DNA from: Abditibacteriaceae bacterium
GTDB lineage: Bacteria > Armatimonadota > Abditibacteriia > Abditibacteriales > Abditibacteriaceae
Assembly (NCBI GenBank): GCA_019239895.1
Contig: JAFAZH010000041.1
Span: 186,001-250,000 of the forward strand
DNA: 64,000 bases
Reading direction: 5' to 3'
Shown here: piece after piece, positions 40,911-49,325 of the stretch
Numbering within the stretch: the first letter of the stretch is position 1
Layout of the letters: each line of letters begins with the position of its first letter
Translations under genes and position numbers: made by a program
The notes under the pieces: generated by a model
The model's input: the letters and a program-made list of their open reading frames with translations, nothing else
Databases searched by the model: none
What the model was told of the DNA's origin: nothing

Positions 40911-42188
40911 CTAACGTCTTTCCATAATTTCAATCGGGTCGAAGCGATAGAGGCGGAAGAGGACGGTGGCTAAACTGGCAACTCCCACAATCAAGGGCGT
41001 GGGCAAAGTGTAGAAAATTGCCAGGTGGTCAAGCCGCGCGAGGGTCAGTCCCTGGGGACTCATATAATAAATGTCCAGCAAGTGGAATACGGCCCAGGTC
41101 AGAGTCAATCCGAACATCCAGCCAATGACCACTAAGGAGCCGATCTCCACTACTAAACGCTTGGCTAACCTCTCACGTCGAAAGCCAAAGGCCGAGAGCA
41201 GGCCAAATTCTCCTAACCGCTGCTCGAAATAGATATTCGCTAAAAAGCCACTCATCAAGGCCACTGCGCCAATTACCAGACCATCAGCCATTGCCAGAAA
41301 TTTGTATAAGAAGCGAATGCTGTTGCTAAATTCTTGTACCAAGCGGTCAAAGGTATAAAATTTGATGAAGCGGATTTGCTTTTCTGTAAAGCCATTCTGC
41401 TTGTAATTGGTCAGGATGTCATTCACTTCACTATTAAGAGCAGGAAGTTCTTTATGGGTGGGGGGAATCATCAGGTAAGAGGTGCGTACTACTGGTTCGG
41501 GCAACTCTAGCTCCAAATAACTGCGCTCCGTGATGGCCAGGTCTTCTCCGCCATCCAGAATACCAACAATTTTCTGCTTATCGGGAATAGAGGGGAAACG
41601 GTCATTCTTGAAATCCACCCACTCGCCGACGTGCTTGCCGAAGTTGTTCGCCCAGTTACGACTCATGACAATTTCTGGCTGATTCGGGCGTGGCCACTGT
41701 CCCGCCACGAGGTGATTGCCGCTGACTTGGGTTAGCACTGGCATGGCATCCTCATCCACACCATAGAGCGGCACTGGCATTTCACCGAAAACCGTGCGCA
41801 GCGTTATAAAATAGGGCACTGCCGGGATCACGCGGCCTAAATGGGGCACCGCTTTGATCTTCTTAAGTACGGGGGGGGGCACGTCTTTTTCTAACTGGGT
41901 GGTCAGCACAGATAAGCGGCGCACAAAACCATAATTTGTGGTAATGGTCTCGTTGACCGAGTTCAGCAAGGTGACAATAGCGGCAATCAAAAAAACCGAG
42001 ATGACGATGGCCCCACCGACAGGTAGAGTCCGTGTCGCATTACGCCGATAATAAGTCAGGGCCGAAAGTGGCGGCAGGGTCTTAACCGCAGGAAACTCGC
42101 GTGGCGCAACCTCATCCGCAACAGAAGCAGAGGAAACGGTTGTGGAGAGCGAGGAATCGGGTGACTTGGTCAGAAGCGGAGTGGACAC
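40911..42188 (-). CDS. FtsX/MacB-like ABC transporter permease
   Basis: The protein has 425 residues. A cytoplasmic N-terminus is followed by TM1 near 55-77 (GGAIVISVFLIAAIVTLL). A large periplasmic domain (about 80-280) of the MacB core type comes next. Three TM segments follow in the C-terminal FtsX domain: ADGLVIGAVALMSGFLAN, LVVEIGSLVVIGWMFGLTLT and FYTLPTPLIVGVASLATVLF. The cytoplasmic coupling sequence FGLLSAFGFRRERLAKR and the terminal DPIEIMERR are family hallmarks. It forms a dimer driven by the neighbouring ATPase and is an inner-membrane protein. The gene pair lies as permease then ATPase with a 48-base gap. A role in export or envelope remodelling is inferred. Confidence 0.9.
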   Translation of the reverse strand: MSTPLLTKSPDSSLSTTVSSASVADEVAPREFPAVKTLPPLSALTYYRRNATRTLPVGGAIVISVFLIAAIVTLLNSVNETITTNYGFVRRLSVLTTQLEKDVPPPVLKKIKAVPHLGRVIPAVPYFITLRTVFGEMPVPLYGVDEDAMPVLTQVSGNHLVAGQWPRPNQPEIVMSRNWANNFGKHVGEWVDFKNDRFPSIPDKQKIVGILDGGEDLAITERSYLELELPEPVVRTSYLMIPPTHKELPALNSEVNDILTNYKQNGFTEKQIRFIKFYTFDRLVQEFSNSIRFLYKFLAMADGLVIGAVALMSGFLANIYFEQRLGEFGLLSAFGFRRERLAKRLVVEIGSLVVIGWMFGLTLTWAVFHLLDIYYMSPQGLTLARLDHLAIFYTLPTPLIVGVASLATVLFRLYRFDPIEIMERR

Positions 42189-42473
42189 AATCGGTTAGGG
42201 AACGCTGCTAAATCAACAATCAATAGCTATAGCAGGTGAGTCGAAGTGCATGAGGCTGCGTCCGTAGGATAAAATCATACTCTTAGTCACTGTCAAGCAA
42301 GTTTAGTGGCTGCTCTACCATACTGCAATGTTAGACAACTTGTGCCGTGGCTAGTGGCTATGGTAAATTTCCACTGTTAGGTTGAACTATCAGGTGGATA
42401 AGTTGGGTTGGCACCTCCTGAATTAGAATCCCGCAGTATATCTTGATACACTCACCCCACAAGGGCAAAAAGC

Positions 42474-43232
42474 ATGGATCAATCACTCATCCGTTATCTG
42501 GAAGACAACTCTTTAAATATTTTGCGCGACGCTTTGCCGGAAGCGCGTTCTAGCAGTGGCACTTCGTTGCAGGGCGTTTCGGACGCTGATCTGCAAGTGG
42601 CACTCTATACAGTGCTGCTCAAGATCATTGACACGTTGCGCGAACGGACGGCCATACCGACTTCGGCGGGCCGTGATGCGCGCAGCCTGTATCTGGATAA
42701 TGCTCGTGATTTGATGGCTTTTATTGATGGCCAAAGCGCCTATACCACGGGCCACACGGCAGCCGTGGCGAATCATGTGGTGCGCATGGCTTCTTCAATG
42801 GGCCTGACTGACGCGGAAATTGATGATCTGGAATATGCCGCTTGGATTCACAACATTGGCTTAATTAATCAATCTCATAAATTAAGTGTGCTGCCGCGTG
42901 CCTTATCCCAGGAAGAGCTAAAACAGGCGCGCAATCACACCGTTGTGGGGGCGGAGATGATTCGCCCGATTGAATTTCTGTCCCACCTCGTACCCACTGT
43001 GCTGTATCACCACCACCGTTTTGATGGTGGCAATGCGCCTGGCGATCCTAAAGGCGAAGCCTTGCCATTAGGAGCACGCATCATTGCCGTCGCCGACGCT
43101 TACCAGGCAATGGTTGAGCCGCGTGCCTATCGTTCGGCCTTTGAGCGCACCGAGGCGATCAACGAAATCGTCAAAGGCGCGGGCACCCAGTTCGACCCAC
43201 AACTGGTGCCTTATGCCCATGATTTGAGTTAG
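42474..43232 (+). CDS. degenerate HD-GYP-type protein
   Basis: The protein has 252 residues. After an N-terminal helical region (1-70), an HD-GYP layout is recognisable: H94 in TTGHTAAVANHV, a following NHTVVGAEMI with H155, HHH at 179-181 and ARIIAVADAYQAM. The defining HD dyad, however, reads H126-N127 in WIHNIGLI, and GYP is replaced by NAP in FDGGNAPGDPKG. HD-GYP proteins hydrolyse cyclic-di-GMP with a metal centre that needs this aspartate. This one is therefore probably inactive or works as a nucleotide sensor. It is cytoplasmic with no membrane segment. It overlaps the end of the convergent MBL gene by four bases. Confidence 0.82.
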   Translation: MDQSLIRYLEDNSLNILRDALPEARSSSGTSLQGVSDADLQVALYTVLLKIIDTLRERTAIPTSAGRDARSLYLDNARDLMAFIDGQSAYTTGHTAAVANHVVRMASSMGLTDAEIDDLEYAAWIHNIGLINQSHKLSVLPRALSQEELKQARNHTVVGAEMIRPIEFLSHLVPTVLYHHHRFDGGNAPGDPKGEALPLGARIIAVADAYQAMVEPRAYRSAFERTEAINEIVKGAGTQFDPQLVPYAHDLS

Positions 43233-44140
43233 CCATCACCACTCCATAGCGGGCGCTCACCCAATAAGTTCCAGTAAATGCGACGCGGTAAGGCTACCCA
43301 GACCTGAGCTTTAACCCCCAGGCGTTGTGCTGTGGTGCGCACGGCGTCGCGTATTTCGGCATCGGTGTAACGGGTGGAAATGTGATACAGCACCAGCCTT
43401 TCCACTTCGGCTGCCACTGCCACCTGTAAGGCATCATCGAGAGTCGAGTGCATGTGGCCGACATCTGCGCCCGCTTCTTCGGCATCGTAATCATCGGGCG
43501 ATAAGAAAGTCGCCTCATGGAGCAGCAACTTGGTGCCCACCACTTCCGCCGGGTTTAGGGGGCAGCCATCACCGCCGACCGTGATCCATCTTTCATCTAC
43601 CGGCGAGGTGATACCTTCGCGGCCTATCTCGGCGCGGAGCGCATCCAGCTCCGTTTGAGGCAAATCACGGTATTCCGGGCGTACCTTCTGCTTGCGCCAG
43701 ATGAGGTGATAGCCGAGAGAGCGTGGCGGGTTTTCCGGTTTATCATCAGAGTAGTGGCGAGTGCGAAAGGCTTTAATTAACTTATTGTCTCCACTCCCCG
43801 GCACATAATCGCCTTCTTCTAAAGCGTGCCATACCGCGTTCCACGAAGTTCCCGGATTGAACTTGGCAGCAAAAGCTTCTAATTGCTTAAAGGACGAACT
43901 GCCACACGGATGAGCGACGGCAAACGAGTTCATTTCGCCCCGTTGATTCACGACTTGTAGCAAACCGCCAATGTGATCACGGTGCGCATGAGTCAGCGCG
44001 ACGGTGTCAATTTTGCGAATCTTATAGCCCAGTTGTTGCGTCACACCATCGCCCGCGTCAATAAGTAGCCGCCAGTCGGGTAGCCAAATCCAGGTGGAAA
44101 AGCGCGGCGACGAGTGCATAGCCAGTTGTATGTTCATCAA
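43229..44140 (-). CDS. metallo-beta-lactamase-fold hydrolase, RNase Z-like
   Basis: The protein has 303 residues. The zinc motif HxHxDH is H51, H53, D55 and H56 in LTHAHRDHIGGLL. Further ligands are plausible in LLHEATFLSPDD, HMHSTLDDALQ and the final LYHISTRYTDAE, the pattern of RNase Z and related enzymes. It is cytoplasmic. It may process tRNA 3' ends (the tRNA in this window lacks an encoded CCA), but related MBL enzymes act on other substrates and the exosite typical of long RNase Z arms is not obvious. It is a single gene, convergent with the HD-type gene. Confidence 0.82.
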   Translation of the reverse strand: MMNIQLAMHSSPRFSTWIWLPDWRLLIDAGDGVTQQLGYKIRKIDTVALTHAHRDHIGGLLQVVNQRGEMNSFAVAHPCGSSSFKQLEAFAAKFNPGTSWNAVWHALEEGDYVPGSGDNKLIKAFRTRHYSDDKPENPPRSLGYHLIWRKQKVRPEYRDLPQTELDALRAEIGREGITSPVDERWITVGGDGCPLNPAEVVGTKLLLHEATFLSPDDYDAEEAGADVGHMHSTLDDALQVAVAAEVERLVLYHISTRYTDAEIRDAVRTTAQRLGVKAQVWVALPRRIYWNLLGERPLWSGDG

Positions 44141-44217
44141 GTCACTTCAAGTTAAGCTTTAACGTAAGTCTAACGGCTCTATAACCGTGCCAAACGCCCG
44201 ATGCAGTGTAACTTGAT

Positions 44218-44775
44218 TCAAGACTTTCTGGCTTCTTGCCATTCTCTTTTTAGAATTCCATATTCAACTAAATCTTCGTAGTGACTCCACTTGAAAATTT
44301 GCTCCCGCAGGCAGCCTTCATACTTCATGCCAAGCTTTTGCATAACACGACCGGAGGCTGGATTGCAATGAAAATGTTCGGAGTAAATACGGTGCAAATC
44401 GAGTGTGTGAAAACCATAATCTACGATAGCTCTGGCGGCCTCTGTGCAATATCCCTGGCCCCAGTAAGGAGTTCCGATCCAGTAACCCAGCATCGCATTA
44501 TGGTTTTGGCGATGTATTTCCAGTCCGACTACGCCGCAGAACACTTGCTTTTGCCGGATGATAAGAGCAAAGTGAACACTTTGGCTATTATCAAACGCGG
44601 CTTCGTGAGTTGCAATCCATTGTTCAGCTCGACCATCTTCATAGGGATGAGGAATACCAATGGTCAATCTCGCAATTTCTCGGCTTCCGGCCAGGCGTTG
44701 TAGTTCAGGAGCGTCTGCAAAGGAGAAAGGGCGTAGAGTCAGCCGTTCTGTTTCAAGTGTTGGTTGCTGTTGCAT
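44218..44775 (-). CDS. GNAT family N-acetyltransferase (RimJ/RimL-like)
   Basis: The ATG at 44775 is chosen, with GAAGAA seven bases upstream; an in-frame TTG nine codons earlier has no such site. The 185-residue protein begins LETERLTLRPFSFADAPELQ. It shows acetyl-CoA-binding motif GYWIGTPYWGQGYCTEAARA and NPASGRVMQKLGMKYEG, the RimJ/RimL subgroup pattern. It acetylates an amino group, perhaps of a ribosomal protein, antibiotic or amino acid. It is cytoplasmic and single-gene. The substrate cannot be told. Confidence 0.9.
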   Translation of the reverse strand: MQQQPTLETERLTLRPFSFADAPELQRLAGSREIARLTIGIPHPYEDGRAEQWIATHEAAFDNSQSVHFALIIRQKQVFCGVVGLEIHRQNHNAMLGYWIGTPYWGQGYCTEAARAIVDYGFHTLDLHRIYSEHFHCNPASGRVMQKLGMKYEGCLREQIFKWSHYEDLVEYGILKREWQEARKS

Positions 44776-44911
44776 AGTGGGTTCTTCATTATGGCACACC
44801 AAAAGGCGACGCGCAGCCGCAGCATAACGACTTTATATTAACGTGTTCAAAGGGCACTCTGGAAGCGTGCTTGAATTCTGCTGATTAGAGGCGTACAATC
44901 TGCAAAGGCCA

Positions 44912-46747
44912 ATGGTTACTACCAATCCTGTCCCACTAACGCCGCCTGATGCAGCGGTTTCTTCTGCAATTCATCCCACCTCGTTGCGCTTACTACGCTG
45001 GCTTGACTTGTTGCCCCAATTTTATTTGCCTCTGCTGGTGTTGTTGAATGCCAGTTTCGCCTGGCAACTACTGGGGGCGGGTGATGATTTTTGGGCACAT
45101 GCGGCGATTGGGCGTTGGATTTGGCAGCACGGACAGGTGCCGCGCCAGACGCTTTTTATCTGGAGTGCGCGGCCTATTCCGTGGATAGCCCACTCCTGGC
45201 TGACGCAGCTAACCTTCTACCTCCTCATGGCCTGTGGCGGCGAGCATTATGGGCCATACTTGGCGCAGTTGCTTAACGTCTTACTTTCCACTTTGCCCTT
45301 TATCTTAATCTGGCGCTGTTGGAAGCAACGGACTGCGGTGACATCCTTGATGCCATTGGTTTTTGCGCTGGGCATCTGGTGCGCCGCGCCGCGTTTTCGG
45401 CCTCGTCCCGAACTCTTTACCGCTTTGTTCCTGACGCTGCTGCTTGTATTCCTCATTCACTGGCACCAGAAACCGACTGATAAAGGAATCCATGCCAGCA
45501 ATAGCGGGGAACGGTGGCAACACCCTTTAACGCTGGCAGGAATTGTATTGATGTTCACCGTCTGGGCGAATTATCATGGCGCTGTTGCGGTGGGTTTAAT
45601 GATCTTGTTTGCTACTGTGGCTTGCGACCTAATTCAAGACCGCTTCAATCCACATTCACGATTATTGGCGATTATCGGACTGCTCGCTATTGGTGCGGTC
45701 TTCCTCAATCCCTGGGGGGCCGCTTACTGGAGTGCCCTGCGCCCCGTGCATTCGGCAATGTTTTCACGCATAGATGAATGGAAGCCGTTCTGGAAACCGC
45801 CTCTGCTGGGAATCCAGTATGCCTGGGGTGAAGCGGCATTAGTGATGATTGCCCTGATCGCCTGGCTGTTTAATCGAGATCGGCGGTGGGCACACCTCGC
45901 CTGGCTGATGCTGATGAGTGCTTCCTTCCTCAGTGCCCGGCGACACCTCTGGTTGCTGGCTCTGGTTTCACTGTCCGTTATGGCGGCTAATGCCACCGTG
46001 TTGGATACCCAGATATTATGGAAAGTCTGGAAGTGGCTGACTCAACCGCGCCCGCGTCACCGGGTGGAAAAACAGATAGTAGCCAATGAACAACCTGATG
46101 AAGTCCTCTCTCCTGAAAACCTGCCTGAACCACTAAGAGCCACTCAGCCCTCAGCACGCAGCACGCAGCACGCAGTGGCTCCGTTTGCGCCACTGAAAAC
46201 TCTGGCGCAGATGGAAGCCCTGCCCAAACCTCCTGGTCTTCAGCGACTGGCGCGAGTTGGCGTCGTGATTTGCCTGGTGAACTGGGTTTTAGTCATCACG
46301 CCACACGACATTCTGCCCTTAAAAGCTGTTTCTCATTTATTACCAACCCGCATGGTAGCGTTTGTGCAACGCAACCATCTTCCAGGGCGCATGTTTAACG
46401 ATTATGAAGTTTCGAGCTACTTGCAATGGCGTTTTGCTGGACATCCGCCGCTTTTCATTGATTTATTAAATGCTTATCCCGAACATCTTTTAGTGCCGGA
46501 CTATTTCGATGTGCTGGCAGCCAATAAGCATGGACAACAGTGGTTAAAGAAGTGTGATTATGTCGTGTTGCGGCATTATAATACGAATGAAGGTTTAGCG
46601 CCTCTGGGTAAGTTTCTGGACGCGCATAGCCACGGCCCGCACCCGCAATGGGCGCGCATCTATAAGCACGCTGATGGCAACGTCTGGATGCGGCGCACAC
46701 CAGGCTATGAGAAATTATGGAGGCACCCGAATGTTGACCGTCCATAA
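44912..46747 (+). CDS. polytopic membrane protein, GT-C-like
   Basis: The protein has 611 residues with about ten to twelve hydrophobic segments. GAGDDFWAHAAIGRWIWQHG in the first external loop resembles the aspartate-bearing loop of GT-C glycosyltransferases, and RFRPRPELFTALFLTLLL follows. A cytoplasmic linker holds residues QPSARSTQHAV, encoded by a heptamer tract at 46141-46175. The C-terminal part (PGRMFNDYEVSSYLQWRF and FIDLLNAYPEHLL) looks extracytoplasmic and matches uncharacterised membrane proteins of many soil bacteria. It precedes three YfhO genes on the same strand by 55 bases. A role in cell-envelope glycan modification is inferred from that context. Confidence 0.8.
   Translation: MVTTNPVPLTPPDAAVSSAIHPTSLRLLRWLDLLPQFYLPLLVLLNASFAWQLLGAGDDFWAHAAIGRWIWQHGQVPRQTLFIWSARPIPWIAHSWLTQLTFYLLMACGGEHYGPYLAQLLNVLLSTLPFILIWRCWKQRTAVTSLMPLVFALGIWCAAPRFRPRPELFTALFLTLLLVFLIHWHQKPTDKGIHASNSGERWQHPLTLAGIVLMFTVWANYHGAVAVGLMILFATVACDLIQDRFNPHSRLLAIIGLLAIGAVFLNPWGAAYWSALRPVHSAMFSRIDEWKPFWKPPLLGIQYAWGEAALVMIALIAWLFNRDRRWAHLAWLMLMSASFLSARRHLWLLALVSLSVMAANATVLDTQILWKVWKWLTQPRPRHRVEKQIVANEQPDEVLSPENLPEPLRATQPSARSTQHAVAPFAPLKTLAQMEALPKPPGLQRLARVGVVICLVNWVLVITPHDILPLKAVSHLLPTRMVAFVQRNHLPGRMFNDYEVSSYLQWRFAGHPPLFIDLLNAYPEHLLVPDYFDVLAANKHGQQWLKKCDYVVLRHYNTNEGLAPLGKFLDAHSHGPHPQWARIYKHADGNVWMRRTPGYEKLWRHPNVDRP
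46141..46175. repeat. heptanucleotide tandem repeat (5 units) in a membrane-protein gene
   Basis: Five units read CACTCAG, CCCTCAG, CACGCAG, CACGCAG and CACGCAG. They encode a Ser/Thr/Gln/His-rich stretch of the cytoplasmic linker of the 611-residue protein. Confidence 0.88.
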
Positions 46748-46802
46748 TGTGCATTGAAGGCTATGAGAAGTTGGAAGTTATAACGCAACGTATTCTCCTC
46801 TT

Positions 46803-49325
46803 ATGTCCAAAACTGCGCTGTTAGACCCGCGTCGCAAGCTACGTCTTTTAGGCGGGTTAGCAGCTATCTGCGGACTGGCCTATTTACCCGCGTGGGTGGG
46901 ATTATGCTTCCGCGCGTGGCCCTTCGCGGATGATGCTCTGGCTAATACGGGTGTCTGGCGAGAACTCACGCGCACCGCATTGCGACACGGCGAGTTGCCA
47001 TTGTGGAATCCGCACTTGTTTTGCGGTATGCCATTTATGAGCACGGGACAAGCAGGTGTTTTCTATCCAGCGAATGTGCTTTATTGGGTGATGCCAGTAC
47101 GCATTGCCCTGCTATTAGACGCTGTGTTTCATAATATTCTGCTGGCTGGTGGGGCGTATGTCCTGGCGCGTGCTCTGGGGTTAAGTCGCGGGGCAGCGTG
47201 GGCCACAACGGTATCATATTCTTTGAGCACGGCAGTCTCAGCGCATGTTTATGCGGGGCATGTTAACTGGCACGCAGCACGAGCCTATTTGCCCTGGGAG
47301 TTATGGACGCTCTTATGTTATTTAAGGGCTGGGCAGCCACGCTACGCCTGGCTGCTCGTGGTGGGCTTTAGCCTTCAGGCCGCCAGTGGCTATCCGCCTT
47401 ATGTCATCTTGAGTGCGGGGTTATGTGGAGGTCTCTGCCTAGCGTGGGTTGTCACGCGCTGGACTGAGCGGAGGCGAGCAGGGCAGGCCGGGGCCAAGTA
47501 TCCGTTGCTACCTCGCAACTGGCCGACGATATTAATAGGCGCAGGTAGTTTGAGTATTTTATTAGCATCCGTGCATGTCTTACCGTTGCGTGAATTAAGC
47601 CGCTTAACGGTGCATGGAGCGGGACTGCCTTATCAATATGCGGTAGTACTTTCGGGCACCTGGCACACTTTTATGCGTTTGATAGCCCCCGGTTTGTTCG
47701 GTGGCACGAGTGATCTTCAATGGAGCACGCCCTTTGATGCACATGAAGAGTCTGGTTATATTGGTTTGTTGCCATTGATGCTGGCACTGGGTGCCCCCGT
47801 TTTAGCGCGGCGCTTTAACCCTCAGGCTGCTTTGTCATTGCAAGCAACACCTTCTTCTCTTTTGCCCCATCCTGTGCCCTGGTTGTGGGTACTACTAACT
47901 TTGTCAGCAGGGTTAATGTTAGGTGATAATACGCCGCTGTATCGTTGGCTCTTCGATCATATCTTTGTGTTGCGGATGACGCGTATTCCCGCTCGCTGGG
48001 TAGATGTGTGGTGTCTGGCCGCCGCTTACTTAGCGGGCTTTTCGTTGGACGGGTGCCTGAAGACCAATGCCCAGGCTAACTCTATGGCGAAAACTGAAGC
48101 AGTTAAGCCTGCTCTATTGGAGCGGGTGCTTTGGACAGTAGCAGGGTTTTTCTCACTGCTTGCTTGCGGGTTACTTCTGACTTCGCCATCCACGCTATTT
48201 TGGGCCAAACCAGCCGAGGCCATTGTGCGGCAGGCTCCAGCAGTGGATCAACTGACCGTCACTGAGGTCGCCACGCAATTTCGCCTGATTGCCCTTGTCG
48301 AATGCTTCATGGTGTGTCTGTTGGCGGCTCTGGGGGCCTGCCTGTGGCGTCGCTGGCGGCAGGCGACAACAGCTTATGCACGGCAACGCCTGGAGGTGCT
48401 GTTAGTCGCTTTTATCACGGTGGATTTGCTCTTTTCGTTCTGGCGTTGGCCGCGTTTAATTACACCAGAGTACGCCAGACACAACTTGCTGTGGCCACTT
48501 TCCTTAACGCATTATTATCAGCCTGAACAACGCTGGGACACAAGCCTATTATGGAGTGCGGTGAATTTGGGTTTGCCCACTGGCGTAGACATTTTTAATG
48601 GCTATGATGCGATGAGCCAGCAACGCTATTTTCAATTTGCAGCGGCTCTTGAGGGACGGGATTTCTGGGATGGTGCCTACCAACCACGCCATCGTTCACC
48701 GTTGCTCCAAGTCGCCAGTGTGACCCACACGATTGCATCCTCAACGATACCTCCGCAAATTTTTTGGCCTGATCATATTGCTCCCCTAAAATTAGTGGCG
48801 CGAGATGGAAATTGGACACTCTGGAAACATCCTCAGCCCTGGCCGCGTGTCTATTTATCAAGGTGGCTCGTGCGGCAACCAGCAGCAGCCCAACTCAGCG
48901 CCCTTAATCGTTTGGCCGCACAATCCTTTACAATCCACAACTATCCAGTGATGGTTAGTCCCCAAGCGTTTCCCTTTGTAGAAGATGAATCTCTGACCGC
49001 AGGCGATCAGGTGATGTGGTGGAACCGAGATTTGAATGAGATGCAGATTCAAACTCAGACTACATCTCCATCCGTCTTAGTGCAGAGTGAGGCGTGGTAT
49101 CCAGGGTGGCAAGCCTGGGTTAATGGGCAGAGCGTGCCGTTAGAACAGGCTAACTTCCTGTTTCGGGGTGTGGCTGTGCCAGCCGGAGTATCCTCTGTGC
49201 GTGTGGTCTATGACCCGGCGACTTATCGCTTTGGTCTCTTTTGCTCTCTCTGCGGCGTTGCAATGCTGGGAGCATGGGCTGTAGAGCTTAATGCACGAGG
49301 ATCAAGCGAGGCCCTGAATGGTTGA
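46803..49325 (+). CDS. YfhO family membrane protein, tandem copy 1
   Basis: The protein has 840 residues. It has about a dozen hydrophobic segments with a large first loop holding the family signature LPLWNPHLFCGMPFMSTGQ and AGVFYPANVLYWVMPVRIAL. SAHVYAGHVNWHAARAYLPW follows, and a C-terminal soluble domain ends in SEAWYPGWQAWVNGQSVPLE and RGVAVPAGVSSVRVVYDP. YfhO proteins of Firmicutes add sugars to lipoteichoic acid from lipid-linked donors; in other phyla the acceptor is unknown. Inner-membrane location is inferred. It is the first of three tandem paralogues; its stop overlaps the next gene's start by eight bases, so they are co-translated. Confidence 0.88.
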   Translation: MSKTALLDPRRKLRLLGGLAAICGLAYLPAWVGLCFRAWPFADDALANTGVWRELTRTALRHGELPLWNPHLFCGMPFMSTGQAGVFYPANVLYWVMPVRIALLLDAVFHNILLAGGAYVLARALGLSRGAAWATTVSYSLSTAVSAHVYAGHVNWHAARAYLPWELWTLLCYLRAGQPRYAWLLVVGFSLQAASGYPPYVILSAGLCGGLCLAWVVTRWTERRRAGQAGAKYPLLPRNWPTILIGAGSLSILLASVHVLPLRELSRLTVHGAGLPYQYAVVLSGTWHTFMRLIAPGLFGGTSDLQWSTPFDAHEESGYIGLLPLMLALGAPVLARRFNPQAALSLQATPSSLLPHPVPWLWVLLTLSAGLMLGDNTPLYRWLFDHIFVLRMTRIPARWVDVWCLAAAYLAGFSLDGCLKTNAQANSMAKTEAVKPALLERVLWTVAGFFSLLACGLLLTSPSTLFWAKPAEAIVRQAPAVDQLTVTEVATQFRLIALVECFMVCLLAALGACLWRRWRQATTAYARQRLEVLLVAFITVDLLFSFWRWPRLITPEYARHNLLWPLSLTHYYQPEQRWDTSLLWSAVNLGLPTGVDIFNGYDAMSQQRYFQFAAALEGRDFWDGAYQPRHRSPLLQVASVTHTIASSTIPPQIFWPDHIAPLKLVARDGNWTLWKHPQPWPRVYLSRWLVRQPAAAQLSALNRLAAQSFTIHNYPVMVSPQAFPFVEDESLTAGDQVMWWNRDLNEMQIQTQTTSPSVLVQSEAWYPGWQAWVNGQSVPLEQANFLFRGVAVPAGVSSVRVVYDPATYRFGLFCSLCGVAMLGAWAVELNARGSSEALNG

